64,000 nucleotides of DNA from assembly GCA_038496445.1 (NCBI GenBank), contig JALMLS010000448.1, forward strand, positions 62,001 to 126,000, in the 5' to 3' direction. Shown here piece after piece: positions 48,513-62,550 of this stretch. The DNA comes from Trichosphaerium sp. ATCC 40318. Taxonomy: Eukaryota; Discosea; Flabellinia; Trichosidae. The notes under the pieces are model-generated. The model saw nothing but the letters and a program-made list of their open reading frames with translations, ran no database searches and had not been told where the DNA came from. Made by a program: the position numbers and the translations under genes. The stretch's first letter is position 1. Each line of letters opens with the position of its first letter.

Positions 48513-49461
48513 TTAAACAGTTGCGGTAAGACACTTTTCAATACATTCATGAAAGTCTTTCTTACAGTTATCAAGACGAACTTGTAAGCACTCAGAGATT
48601 GCTTCTTTACATGCAGTACATGCTTCAGGAAGGAGTGAATCTTCAGCAGCGATAAGGGTTGCTCCAGATGCGACTTTAGAGTCATCTACATCAATTGGAT
48701 TCTCGGCTTGTTCATCGTCGCTATGCTCTCCCTTGTGGTCGCCCATTGGGTGTTCACCATGTTCTCCATGATGTTTACCTTTGTGGTCGCCGTGTTTACC
48801 GTGATGTTTACCTTTGTGATCGCCCATTGGGTGTTCGCCGTGTTCACCGTGATGTTTGCCTTTGTGGTCGCCCATTGGGTGTTCGCCATGTTCTCCATGA
48901 TGTTTACCCTTGTGGTCACCGTGTTTACCGCGATGTTTGCCTTTGTGATCACCCATTGGATGTTCTCCATGCTCACCGTTGTGTTTACCTTTGTGGTCGC
49001 CCATTGGATGTTCTCCATGTTCGCCATTATGTTTGCCTTTGTGGTCGCCCATAGGATGTTCTCCATGCTCGCCGTTGTGTTTGCCCTTGTGGTCGCCCAT
49101 TGGGTGTTCGCCGTGTTCGCCGTTATGTTTGCCCTTGTGGTCGCCCATTGGATGCTCTCCGTGTTCACCGTGTTTACCGTGATGTTTACCCTTGTGGTCG
49201 CCCATAGGATGCTCTCCATGTTCGCCGTTATGTTTTCTATTATGCCTACCGTGTCCTTTGTGCTTTTGCTCCGAGTCATCAGCGAAACACTAAACACGCG
49301 AGTCAGTATAAAATACACGAGCATACAAGTAAAAGAAAATAGAATTACAAAACGCGCTGTAATTACAGCGACCCCTGCGATAACATGCCGTTAAAAATAC
49401 GTACGCAAGTAATAACTAGGACAGCAATAAGAAGTATAGCAATACGGGAAGCAGATGTCAT
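48513..49461 (-). CDS. Secreted His/Gly/Lys-rich repeat protein with Cys-rich C-terminus
   Basis: Exon 1 (49461 to about 49405) encodes a signal peptide (MTSASRIAILLIAVLVITC). After an intron starting GTACGT, exon 2 (about 49291-48513) encodes about ten imperfect copies of the 16-residue unit HGEHPMGDHKGKHNGE. An acidic spacer and a six-Cys tail (ACTACKEAISECL, CKKDFHECIEKC) follow. About a quarter to a third of the repeat residues are His, so binding of Cu, Zn or Ni is plausible. The protein should leave the cell or be lumenal. No family recognised. Long frames on both strands here are shadows of the repeat. Confidence 0.8.
48723..49236 (-). repeat. 48-nt tandem repeat array
   Basis: Roughly ten units of about 48 nt (some shortened to 24-33 nt) encode the His/Gly/Lys repeats. 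Units differ mainly at third codon positions, so protein-level selection is likely. It is not a CRISPR array: the units are contiguous and coding. Confidence 0.85.
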
Positions 49462-50744
49462 GATGAGATGAGGTGTGTTGCCCGTGTGGTGATTGAACTT
49501 TTTGATTTATTTGTGAACTTCTAAAAAAAGGTCGCCGCAATTTTCGGACAAATGGCCGATACATTAAAACTACGCAATTTAAAAACTACGATAATACCCC
49601 GTATGGCTTAGTAAGTAATAAAGAAAGATACTGTAGGCGTTTAACTCGAGAGTTATAGATTTGGTGCAAGAAAAGCCGGAATTTCTCTAATTCCGGTTTA
49701 AATAGCGGCAAGGTGCAGCAACGTACGTTAAAATGCTAATTGGAACGTTTTTGTCGTCACTACCTCGTGCCGTTATTTGCGGGTTTCGCAAAAACAAGAG
49801 ATGGAAAGGGAGAGTTTTGGTAGACTACCTATGTGGTTTTAAGAAATGGGTACAAGCGGGTGAACCTTTTTGAAGCCTATTTTATGTGAAAAGAATTTCG
49901 ATAAAAGCAAAGCCACCACTTTGTTCCTGACCAACAATCGATACTGTTACCATTGATGTATCTGCCACCAAAAATCACGTGAGCGTTTAATACGTGTAGA
50001 CACGGGACGTTACTAAGTAAATCAAACCAGATACAACTTTGTAGATTTTGCCGTTAGATCAATATATGGGTTTTTTATGTTTTTTTTTCCTGCGTTGCAA
50101 CAAGAGCCTGTCGTAACCTTTCATACAGTATTTCTTGTTGAAATTAGAACAGCATAAGCATGCAACACTTGCGCTTTCATGCAATCAAACCTATGGTTTT
50201 AGTAGCAACTTTTTAGACAACATTATATTCGCTTCATAGAGCTCTTTAAATAGCTTTTTAAAATGTCATCTTGTCAATTGCAGGCTGTGAAGATTCCATC
50301 AAACGCAACCAATCTCACTGCTCATTCAGGTTTCGCCGTAATGCTTCGCTTTGTAGATGACGCACAAGTTTGCCAAGCTTGAAAACGTCGGCCGTTCAAT
50401 CTCATCGAAGCGCAAAGAAGTTCTGCTAAACAACATTCTCTTTTTTTTCCTACACGCAACAAATTGATTTGTATTGTCTAGTTATTCCGTATCTCAATGT
50501 AGAGCGTACTCGTATACAGTTTTATTGTAGACGCCTAACAGTAAAAAAAGCTCAAACCAATCGATGAAGAAGAAAACAGCTTGGTTAATAAAATAGTTAA
50601 TCTGTTTTAAGAATGTTTGACCTTAGACAAAATGTACAATTCAATAAGTACTGTAAAGATACAAAATGGTAATTCTTGTATTTATTTATGTACAATGGGA
50701 CAAAATGAACTATGTTTAAATTCACATTCAAGGTCACCAAGGCT
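49462..50744. other. Intergenic spacer
   Basis: About 1.3 kb. It contains a short ATG frame of 37 codons at 50263-50376 with no other support, and CACGTG near 49976. I see no firm gene. Confidence 0.45.
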
Positions 50745-52904
50745 TTAACCGAAACAACATCCTCCTTTGTCTTTCTTTTTTTTGCTTGATTTTTTTTGCT
50801 TGTCTTTTGAGTTAGACTTCCTCGTGTCATTCTTTTTCTTTGGTATTAAAGGCTTCTTTTCTTCTTTCTTTGGTTGTGACTTGCTTCTTGTACTTTTGGT
50901 TGGAGGTGGAGCTTGTTTTTTCTTGACCTCTTTTTTCTTCGGTTTGTTTGAAGCTTTTGGGTCTTGTGTCTTCTTTTTTGGCGGTGTTGATACCTTCGTT
51001 GGTTTCTTATTGTTCGGTTTCTTCGAGTGTTTTGAATCTGGTAGACTACGAAGAGAGTTTTCTTTCTCTAAAAGTTGCTTTTTCTTCATCGCTTCAAACA
51101 TTTTTTTCGCTCCGAAAGACTTTGATCGTGCAACGTGGAACTCTAATACATATGTCAGTAATGGTTGTAGAACTGAAATTATAATATCCATAAATATAGT
51201 TTTCAGAAAAAAATCACGTGCGTCCAAGCCATTTATCCTTTACTTCAGATGTTTCAAATTCAATTGTTAGAACTTTTGATTTTGCTTTTAAGTTTACTGC
51301 CTTGTCTGTATTGTTGAAAAACTGCGTTAATAAAAAGTCTGATTTGAATACGTACTGTTCTTTCCATCAGTTGCTTTTACGTCTTCTAAAAACCCTGCCC
51401 ATATGACTAACTGCGATTGCTTTGAAATCTTTAATAGTTTTTTCTCTGCAAGAAGCAAGTAATCTGTAAATAGATAACAATTGATGCTATTGCCGTTCCT
51501 ACAAAGTAACAAAGTGTTAAGAAACAGTAGAAAGACGCTCCATTATGTATTACTGTGACGTACCTTGATACACTATGTTCAGATATTACTAATCTTCCTT
51601 TAACGAACAAGTCCTTAAGAATGTTAGATAACCAATAAAACTCTCGAGATTGTAATACTCAAAAGTATCCACGTACAACAGCGGAAGTTGCCAATTGAAT
51701 TTCCATAACCCGTTGCATATTTTCTGCTACTCTTTTTTGATCATTAACATATGTGTTGACCTTAATGAGCGTTAACTTTATGTACAACAAGTTGAAAAGC
51801 CTAAACTATCTAAAGATACCTTTTTTATCTCTTCCAACGCTGCTATGAGAGGATAATAGTCTAAAAGTTGTAAGGACATGCTCGGTTATGTCTTCTCTGT
51901 ACCTTTGTGCTTTAATCCACCCGTTTTTTTGATGAGACTCTTAAAAAAAAAAAGGTTACAAACTCTTTACCTAAAAAAGATCGGAAAAATTACCTCCAAG
52001 AGAAGCCTGTAACGAGGTAACCTCTGAACAGGTGTAATCAATAGACCTGCTAAATCTTGTTTTTTACAGCGTGGATTGTTCTTACATATCTGTAGTAAAA
52101 TATTAGGTCTTGTAACATTACTTTTTTTTTTCTCCTTTGTACCTCATAGTATTTAGGCCACCGCCTACCACCTGACGCTTTTTGTAAAGCTGTCAAAGAT
52201 TTATCATAATTATTCACATACGTTGTGTACATTTTCAGAGCTCCAACCTACACATAAGTTACACCAAAACGTTTTTTGGATATTGTAAAAAAAGCGTTCC
52301 ACTTTTGTGGGTTAAAAAAATACACAATCACGTACGTTAGCTGCGAAAACATCACTCAACATTGTTTTATTATCCCAGGCATTAACACGTTGTCTCAGGT
52401 TAGCCAGAATTTTCTCGTGTAATATCAACAAGTCTAAAACGAAAATTACCAAATAAAATCCCACAGTACAAATCACGTTTTTACGCGTAAAATAACACGT
52501 GCCAGGAAGATTTGAGAATATCGTCGTTATGGCCGATTGTTTTACAATAGGGCTATTCTTTTCAATAGCATCTAAAAGAGGTTGCATCCATACCTAGGCA
52601 GTAAGTTCATCACCATGAAAAAAAAATCGCTAAGAAAACCAAAAATCCAAAAAACATTTCCTCGTGTCAAACACTTCCGATTGTAAAAAGTAATACGTTA
52701 TATACACCACATACCTCTACAACAATGTTTAACCCTTCAACGTATGTTTCTTCTGTTTCAAGTATTTCCTTCACGATATGGACTCTAGCTGCTTTATACT
52801 TCTCTATTCACGCGTTAGTTTATTGTAGTTTAAGCTAAAAACGTTGTACTTTTTTCCTCTGATGACAGTTTAGGCTCCTCTTCTCTGCCATTAGTTTGAC
52901 CCAT
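50745..52904 (-). CDS. RhoGEF (DH, probable PH) with Lys-rich tail
   Basis: A guanine-nucleotide exchange factor for Rho/Rac GTPases. The start at 52904 reads MGQTNGREEE; a Gly at position 2 would allow N-myristoylation. The DH domain covers about 52790-51800: CR1 ARVHIVKEILETEETYVEGL, a middle part (LLILHEKILANLRQRV, MYTTYVNNYDKSLTALQK), and CR3 LLITPVQRLPRYRLLLE (51991-52071), which is diagnostic. The region about 51800-51150 should be the PH domain, though I cannot trace every strand. The last exon holds a highly basic Lys/Pro/Ser-rich tail of about 130 residues and ends GGCCFG, which could be palmitoylated or read as a weak CaaX box. Membrane targeting from both ends is inference. It is divergent from the transporter at 53096 (191 bp between start codons). 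Confidence 0.82.
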
Positions 52905-53095
52905 CTTTTTTGTCTACCACTGTTTCGATGGAAACGTACAATAGCTAGAAATGCTAAGTGACAATTCTACAGATAGCAACTTAATGCTAAGACGTCCGAA
53001 CAGCGATTTACTGAGCGGAATATCATTTCGGAGGGTTACAGAGCTAGTTTGTGCCAACCAACAGCAAAACTAGCTAATTTAGTACAATCGTACCC

Positions 53096-55487
53096 ATGTC
53101 CAACAAGGAAGACGTGCCTTTTATTTCTCCAGTGGGTGTAGGCGGAAAAAAGCGGTAAAAGCAATCAAACGCTACTTTTCTGTAGAATTATTTTGTTAAA
53201 TCGCTAGTAGTCGTGGTAAACCGTCTATTAATAAGAATTTATCCGTTTGGATAGCGTTATGGGTGATTTTCGCTACGTACATTGAATTTACTATTATCAT
53301 TCCGTCTTTATGGCCATACTTGCAAAGCCTAGACGCAAATAAGCAGGTACGTATATTTTCGAGGGATTTTGACGAACTGGGCAACAATTTATTGAAGTGG
53401 TAGTTCCTTGGTCTTGTAGTTGCCGGTTTTAGCTTTGGAAACTTTGTTTCATCGCCTTTGAAAGGGTGGCTGTCAAATGTATTGCCAAAAAAACTTGTAG
53501 TTTTATTCGTTCTAGCTATAGATATTGGAGGTAATGTGATGTATCTTGGTGCGTAGAGAAAGACAAAGAGTGACATACAATCTTAAATTTTACTAAAAAT
53601 GTAAACTAGTCGGAAAGAACAAGTGGATGGTTCTCGTTGGCCGAATGCTTACTGGTGTTGGTACGGTACCAAGCCTACAAAAGGCTAAAGCATGTTTATT
53701 GCTTGTATTAAGCGTTTGACGCATGTCAAATAGTTGTTTACTGCCGATAACATAAATCGTATCAAGGTGTCGAAGTTGACGCTGTTAGGTGCCTCTGGAC
53801 CAATCATTCAAGCGTACCTCTCTGAAAGAACTTTACCAGAACAACGTTCTACAATAATGTTACGATTTTCTTTTGCTATAAATTTAGCATTCGTCAGTGG
53901 ACCTGGTACATACATCTTTTTCATTTTGTTCCAAAAACGGAAAAAAATAATTCCGTTCTTCAAATTTAGTTGTATCGTCCAATCTGGATTTTTTTTTGAA
54001 TATTTTTAAATCTAATGTCATACGTACTTATGTAAGGACCGTAGTGCTATCATCTGGACTTTCTTTGATACCTTCATTCTCTATGGGATTCGTAACAGTT
54101 GATGAGAAAAATATTCCAGCTTTATTTTCTGTTGTGTTACTATTAATCACTTGCGTTGTTGTTGCATGCTTTTTTGAAAACAAATCATCTGATGGAAAGA
54201 AAGAGAACGAAAGTACGTGCGTGAATTTAGCTTACGACTATTTTTTTTCGAAAAGCACGTGATGTCAAATAAGAATTAGGCTTTTTGTTGCTTTTTTGTA
54301 TTAAACTCACCTTTTTGTTAGTTGTCACAAAGATCACCAAGAATGAGACTCCAATGCATTTAATTATCTGCTTCATCATTGGATACTTTTTTTTATCAAG
54401 TATACTAAGTGTGTACGTCAAGATCATACTCTTCTCTTACACTACAAATACTAAAGTGGTTTTGTAGATACGAGACGTTAAGTATTCCTATAACTCAAGA
54501 CAACTACGGATGGGGCATATCAATAAATGGTAAGTGTATATTAAAAAAACCGTTTTTGTTATGCAATGATATAATTACGAACACGTAAAAAGGATACTTG
54601 TGGACTGGAATCGCTTTACACTCTGCTCTTGGTTTAATAGCACTAGCGTACAAAAAAAATAGATGATACTTCTCTCATCCTCACAATAACCCTAGGTTTA
54701 TAAAACGTTATATAAGCGAGATTTTTATTGAAATAACAAGCTTAACTATGCTTGTTGGTGCTCTTCTAATCATTGGTTCGTTATTTCTCTGAAACAGTCA
54801 GCATTCCTCGTTTTCCTATTATTTTCTTATTATATTTATCTAATTGTCTAACTAGGTTTTCGATATAATACTGATCTGGCTTTTGGTTCACATCATTTAC
54901 CTTTGTGGCGCTTTTTACTTGGTGAGTTTTTTAATACGAATACTGTTCACAACTTCATGTGACCTTATACTACTCGCCTAGGTACTGCACTTGTTGCAAT
55001 AATGTATCCTATTCATGACACAATATACCCAACACTATTTAGTATGACGCTGGGTTCAAGCAAACAAGGTATAACCCTTTTCAGTATTGCTTGTTGTATA
55101 ACACTACTAGGACTTTATTTCGGCTGCTTTCGTTCTGCTGGATCTCTTAGTCGTATATTAGGTAGCGTATTAAATCATTATTAGAGGTAGTGTTTATACT
55201 CATGCTCTTTATTAGGACCAATATGGGGAACAGCGCTCTATGGATTTTTTCATGATGCAGATTTGACATTTGTTATTATTGCATTTTTGACTACAATTTG
55301 CCTTTGTGCATTCCTTCTTTACTCTCCTATGATAGAACGTTTGATGAAGTTTTATAAAAAACTCTCCGATAAAGAAAAGGAGTATGAGAAAATAACTATT
55401 GATTGTCAAAGGAGTAGTTCAGGAGGAAGTCAAAGCGATGATATCTTGATTGAATCAGTATCAACAGATGTAGATAAGAAAAATTAA
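53096..55487 (+). CDS. MFS transporter, MFSD8/SPX-MFS-like
   Basis: A major facilitator with a basic N-terminus (MSNKEDVPFISPVGVGGKKR). Helix 1 reads WIALWVIFATYIEFTII. The loop after helix 2 and helix 4 shows FGNFVSSPLKGWLS and GRMLTGVGT, then a stretch around IIQAYLSERTLPEQRS (about 53795-53855). This matches the MFSD8 (CLN7)/SPX-MFS branch, whose members are lysosomal or vacuolar anion transporters. The second half runs through many short exons to the acidic, Ser-rich C-terminus ending VSTDVDKKN (stop at 55485). The exact junctions between 54450 and 55000 are uncertain. Confidence 0.72.
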
Positions 55488-55617
55488 AACAAAGACAAAA
55501 AAAAAAACAAACAGCATTTTGGTCAGTTTCAGTCATTCGCGTTTTTTGACAAACCTCTCAAATCAACACTTTAATTAATCATTTCCAGCGCATCCTCGGC
55601 GTAGGGCGCTGTAAAAT

Positions 55618-56991
55618 ATGGCTAGCAATGGATACTTGGTACGCGTTTTCGTCCTGTATGAACCGTTTTTTTTTGTAGAATCATACTGCGTCACCAGCTC
55701 CAATAATTGAGCTTGATGAACTGACGGGTGTCAATTTGTTGAATTGCGTGGTTATTGTACTAAAATCTGGCTGTAGACTGCAAATGAACTGCGATGTCGT
55801 TTGTATCACTGCTTAACGGTAGTAGAGTGCAGTTATAATCTGTGTAAAAAGGCAGCAAAGTATGGCATATGGAATCCTCTTAACGCATTCTCTTTAGCCG
55901 CTTTGAGTCAGTGCTACGTTACTCAATACGGTGCAAGGTTCAATTCAACATCTGTAGTCGCTTTACGTCCATTCTTGGCAGAACACTATAAAAATAGCTT
56001 AAAAATATTCGGAGAGCATTGGGTGGCTCAAATAGATGATATTCCAGTGCCACCATCTATTTCCAACAAAGTTTGCGCCAAATTACGTGATATTATAAAA
56101 AACGTTCCAACTACGCTGGTACAGATTGGTCACGTATACAAACTAAAACATGGCGCCTTTTCTCATACAGGATTTTCTTTAAAACCATTTCTACGTAAAT
56201 ACATGTCTTCAGAATATATTGTACAAGGCGATAACGTAATTATGGCAGGTGACAGGTACGTCAGTACAAATTATTCTTCAAAAAACCTAAACGATTTTTT
56301 TTTTGTTGATCTTCCACGTGCAACGCATTCTCCAAAAAAAATTTACATTGACATCTTACGCGCATTATAGCAGTACATCTACAGCCTCTCATGGGACAAA
56401 ATCAATGAATTCTCAAACAACACGGCCCGCAAATAAGGTACAAACAAAAGAAATGGTTTTTGTTTTCTTCAATTTATTCTTGTTTGTTTGTGCTAACTTC
56501 TTGTTTGTAGACAACTACTAATTCTATACTAACATCAGATACATCATCTATAATAACAAAGGCTAAAGTTGAGTCATTACAAAATGAACTAGAAGAGTTA
56601 CAACAATGTCTTGATGGACTTCCTGAAAATACAGACGCAATGACAGCACGTGTTTTAACAGAATTAGAAGATAGACTTATAGCTGCTTTACATATTGTTT
56701 CAGAAAACAAAAAAGCGAAACAAAGAGCAGAATCAGAGTGTAAAATTTGTATGGATAATGAAATTGATGTAGTTCTAACGCCTTGGTACGCCTACCCTTA
56801 AAAGAAAAAAAACTCATTTTTTTTGGCAACGAAATCCCAAAAGGAGCTTACTTTTTTATCTTATTAATAATAGTGGCCATATGTGTATTTGTTACGCTTG
56901 TGCATTACGGATGAAGGAACAAGAATTTAATATAAGCTGTCCAATATGCAGTACAACAATTTTTTCAATATACAGAACGTACAAGGCATAA
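55618..56991 (+). CDS. C-terminal RING finger protein (E3 ligase type)
   Basis: Exon 1 (55618-55638, MASNGYL) is followed by an unassigned N-terminal region (AAKYGIWNPLNAFSLAALSQ..., about 55780-56250). Then come a Ser/Thr linker, a coiled coil (SLQNELEELQQCLDGL, about 56560-56710) and a RING finger. The RING reads CKICMDNEIDVVLTPCGHMC before the intron-spanning junction at about 56787, then CYAC...CPIC and a tail ending YKA. The order resembles C3HC4 E3 ligases with the RING at the extreme C-terminus. The frame requires a very short intron at about 55745-55773: 29 nt if it starts GTGGTT, 20 nt if GTACTA. The stop is at 56989-56991. Confidence 0.75.
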
Positions 56992-57595
56992 AAAAGTCTT
57001 CAAAAAAACCAAAAAATGCAAATCAAAAAACACTATGATGAACATTTCTTTATTTCTTTCAATTGCAAAGAACTATGTCATAACGGTTTAATAATGCCCA
57101 TATTGGAAACACAACGAGGATTGGGTCTATGGACATGATAGAAGAGTAACTTCAAAATCTCGAAAAAAAAAAGACAGCCTTCCCTTCAGTTTAGCGTGAA
57201 CTCTGTATTCAACGTAAGTGTAAATACAATAAATTCTACGCGCACTAGCGCGTTGTAACTATGAAGTGACCGTCTTAAAAGAGTCTGTAGAAAAATATCA
57301 TAAGTGCATTTCTAGTCACTCCTAAGACCGTCTCTCCTATTGAAACCAACTAAACACGCATTTTTTAAGACTGTTGTACCGTTTGGCTTGATCTAGAAGG
57401 CAGATATAACGTGTTATGCAACAAAAAGTGCTATTTTCTAAAAAGGGAATAACACAGTGAGGTTTTTCTACAAAACATACAACAATCCTTGAAGTTGTAC
57501 GTTTAATTATTCGTTTCTGATTGGTTGTTATTTTAAGGTTTTTTGTGAATGGTCCTTCAAGTCAAAGAAAATAGCAAAAAACCAAATAGATAACA
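56992..57595. other. Intergenic spacer
   Basis: AT-rich, with the small palindromic patch cgcgcactagcgcg near 57239. It should contain the Ras promoter. No gene seen. Confidence 0.45.
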
Positions 57596-58699
57596 ATGGA
57601 ATACAAAGTAGTTTGCGTTGGTGAGTAGTATTTTAATTATTATTATACGTGACGTAGCGACAATCGAAAAGCTAAATTCTTTAATCCATAGGTAGCGGTG
57701 GTGTAGGTAAAAGTGCTATTACTATACAGGTACGATTATATTGACGATAGAGGTTGTTTTAGAGCAACTCTCTTTGGTTTTGAAATTCAAAATTTCGTTC
57801 TATGCTTACACTTTGTCCTTTTAGTTTATCCAACAACACTTTATTGATGAGTATGGTACGCGGAATCCTTTATTTGTGAAAATATCAAAATTGCAAGTTA
57901 CGACGCAACAACATTCTAATTATTACGTTTAGATCCTACCATTGAAGACAGTTACAGGTATAAAACGAGTACAAGGTATTCTTAAGGTTAAATAAGATAT
58001 TAGAAAACAAGTGCTTATTGACAAAGATATCGCTATGCTAGGTATCTAGTACACTAACGCATACGTAATACTAAATACCATTCCTTAGATATCCTCGACA
58101 CCGCAGGACAAGAGGAATACTCGTACGGAACTCTTTTTAATGGAAAATTGATCTAATAAACAATAGCGCTATGAGGGAGCAATATATGCGTGAAGGAGAG
58201 GGTTTTCTAATGGTTTATTCCATTATTTCACGTGATAGTTTTGATGAGTTGGAGAGCTTTGCAGAGCAGATTCGTCGCGTTCGTGACGTTGATAACTTAA
58301 ACAATGTCCCTATTGTAGTCGTACGTTAAAAAAAATAGAACAAAAAAAAGATAGAAATACTCCTTAACACGACTTTAAATGCGCCCGACAAGTCTTTAAT
58401 CACCTTCACAGGTTGGTAATAAATGCGATCTCGAAGAGCAAAGAGCTGTAACGACTTATGAGGGTGAAGAATGGGCTAAGAACCTTGGTGTAGACTTTTT
58501 TGAAGTCTCTGCAAAACAACGTATTAATATTGATGAATGTTTCTTTCAGCTCGTGCGACGTATCCGTCAACAACGCGAGGCTGCTATTCCAAAAGGAAAG
58601 GGTAAACACCGCAAACCTAAGAGCCTAACAAAGAGTACGAAGACGCTACAACTGATTTTTTTCTAATTTTTTATTAAAACAGCTTGCAACGTATTGTAG
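57596..58699 (+). CDS. Canonical Ras GTPase with CaaX box
   Basis: A standard Ras-family switch at the plasma membrane. All motifs are intact: P-loop [14 protein letters not shown], switch [11 protein letters not shown], switch [11 protein letters not shown] then [14 protein letters not shown]4 NKCDLE and G5 VSAK. The last exon (58683-58699) gives KGKACNVL, whose final Leu predicts geranylgeranylation. Seven or so short introns interrupt the G domain, some with GTACG donors. A second good acceptor at 58821 would splice the same donor to a different 28-codon tail without CaaX, overlapping the next gene in another frame. This copy is a useful contrast to the altered Ras-like domain at 9025. Confidence 0.9.
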
Positions 58700-58830
58700 A
58701 CTGCTTGTCACTTATGTATTACTACCAAAACTATCGTTTTCTTCATGTTAAACAAGCTAAAGCTTGATTATAAATAAGTTTTAACTGAGATAAGTCTTGT
58801 TATTTTTTTGTTGTATTTTAGCTCTGAAGA

Positions 58831-59727
58831 ATGCTCAAGATACCACTGGAGTATTTTCCTGGCCGCTACGTTGGTTTATTACTATTTGTAAACGTACAAA
58901 ATAGTGCAGAGCTGTTAGAAGATGTTAAACAACAAAAAGCACCTTGTGCGCTTATGGACGCTGCGTGGGTAAACTTTATACGTTTTAAACAACAACACTG
59001 ATAAAACGCAGGTTTACAGCCCAAAATGCCTTGGGGTTGCAGCAGGACGCGCATTAATGTCAGAAACATCAAATGCACGTAAAACAAATAATGTCCGTAC
59101 TACAAACGTTAAATTAGCGTCATTTTGCGACAACAACGAGAATTTAATGATATTTGTAGGTATATAGCGAATTAGTATTCAATTTGGGCGCTTCACGCAA
59201 GGTAGGAGTCTCCTGTAACTATGAGCGCGTTGCAGTAACATTGTTATAGATACGAAACGTCCTACTAACATTTGGCATAAAAAATACTTCTACAGCAATA
59301 ATCGCTGCACAGTACGATGCCACAGATGCTGACGTTGAAAAACTATCATCTCTGATCAAAGGAGAGCTCAAACCAATCAATGACACTCTAAAATCGGTTA
59401 CAAAAAAAGATGAACTACACAAGGCACGTACAAAATAATCTTATCAACCACTTCTATTTGGGGCATCATCTCTAACATTGTTTTAGTACTATAAAATAAA
59501 CGATAATCATAAAGGGACAGAAGAGAGTGTTATAATGAGCAGGATAGTAATGAAAGACATGCGGTGAATGAAGAAATGACAGATTGTATTTACCAGTATT
59601 TTTTTTTATTCTTTTTTCAGCGATGTTCACGTTTAATGAGCAACTGATTGTACATGCTTATAGTATTAAACCAGTTGGTACAGCAAGCTCACCCTTGCTA
59701 TCAACGAACTCCTTTTTAGGCAAGTAA
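58831..59727 (+). CDS. CGI121: KEOPS/EKC complex subunit Cgi121 (TPRKB family)
   Basis: The small KEOPS subunit that binds the Bud32 kinase and tRNA, needed for the t6A37 modification of ANN-decoding tRNAs. Start MLKIPLEYFPGRYVGLLLFV at 58831, then VQNSAELLEDV, matching the family N-terminus. Exon 2 (from about 59013) carries VYSPKCLGVAAGRAL, the helix that packs on Bud32, and DNNENLMIF. A further exon begins near 59250 (LLTFGIKNTSTAII, the FGI-dTs signature). The C-terminal helix and Ser-rich tail end GTASSPLLSTNSFLGK. The intron after DELHKA is read with donor GTACAA and acceptor TTTTTTCAG, in phase. It starts about 130 bp after the Ras stop, so the two genes are tightly packed. Confidence 0.75.
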
Positions 59728-59948
59728 AGTTGAAATTAAACGAAAATTCTTCTTGCAACGTACTGGTTTTGTTTAAATACGTTCGGTACAGCCAAAGTAG
59801 GTATATGCCATTTATGCAAGGATACTGTGTCCTAATATAGGTAAAAGGGAGGCGGAGAAGTGCCTAATTTCTAGAAAATAAGTTGTTTTGAAATCTTTAT
59901 CTCACTTAACGTATTTTATTACGTACTGGAGTTCATGACCGCTACACT

Positions 59949-62086
<2,138 letters not shown>

Positions 62087-62110
62087 ATAAATATTGTTTA
62101 TCATAGAAAA

Positions 62111-62453
62111 TTATAACAAAAAATCCTCCATAGTGCGAGGGTTGTCCAAATACATTCCCATCGTAACAACATGTTGTAGTTTTTTCAAAAGTTGGTGAAG
62201 CCAATAAATTAAGTGCACTTGCGACTTAGACCTGAAACTAGGTAAAGGGAACACATGATTTACTAGGATGGGCAGTAGTGCCATATACATGTTGGAAGTT
62301 GTGTTCCACAGCGAGTCACCTGTGTTTTGGTTTGTTAAGAGAGTACGGACAAGTTTAATTTCGTTAGGGTTGTAGTTGATTTGCACGTGCACAGTTCCAA
62401 GGGCAACCAATCCTCACCTCTGAAGTGGGTTTGGTAGTTAGAGTCAAATCCAT
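62111..62453 (-). CDS. Small uncharacterised protein with a 26-nt intron
   Basis: Three exons read in frame: about 62453-62418 (MDLTLTTKPTSE), about 62310-62264 (VTRCGTQLPTCIWHYCPS) and 62237-62111 (FRSKSQVHLIYWLHQLLKK...). The first intron has GTGAGG and a CTAAC branch site. The second is GTAAAT...CTAG at 62238-62263, only 26 nt. About 75 residues, basic and helical-looking. No family recognised. It converges with the FHA/RING gene, leaving only 24 bp between stop codons. Confidence 0.4.
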
Positions 62454-62550
62454 AGTTTATTAATCTGAATGAGTCTTGAACTTGAAGCACTGCTTAGTGT
62501 AGATACATAGTCAAACAAGGTCAAATGTTTCATCGTTGTTCTCTATCTCT

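Noticed and set aside
48723-49236. Regular repeats that could suggest a CRISPR array
   Set aside because: Units are contiguous, coding and of eukaryotic context, with no spacers.
48686-49394. Several long frames on both strands across the His/Gly/Lys repeats
   Set aside because: Repeat shadows; only one frame links to a signal peptide and a Cys-rich tail.
50263-50376. 37-codon ATG frame in the spacer
   Set aside because: Too short, with no splice signals or recognisable product.
59425-59632. GC-AG intron in the Cgi121 gene
   Set aside because: Donor GTACAA with acceptor TTTTTTCAG gives the right phase and the family C-terminus.
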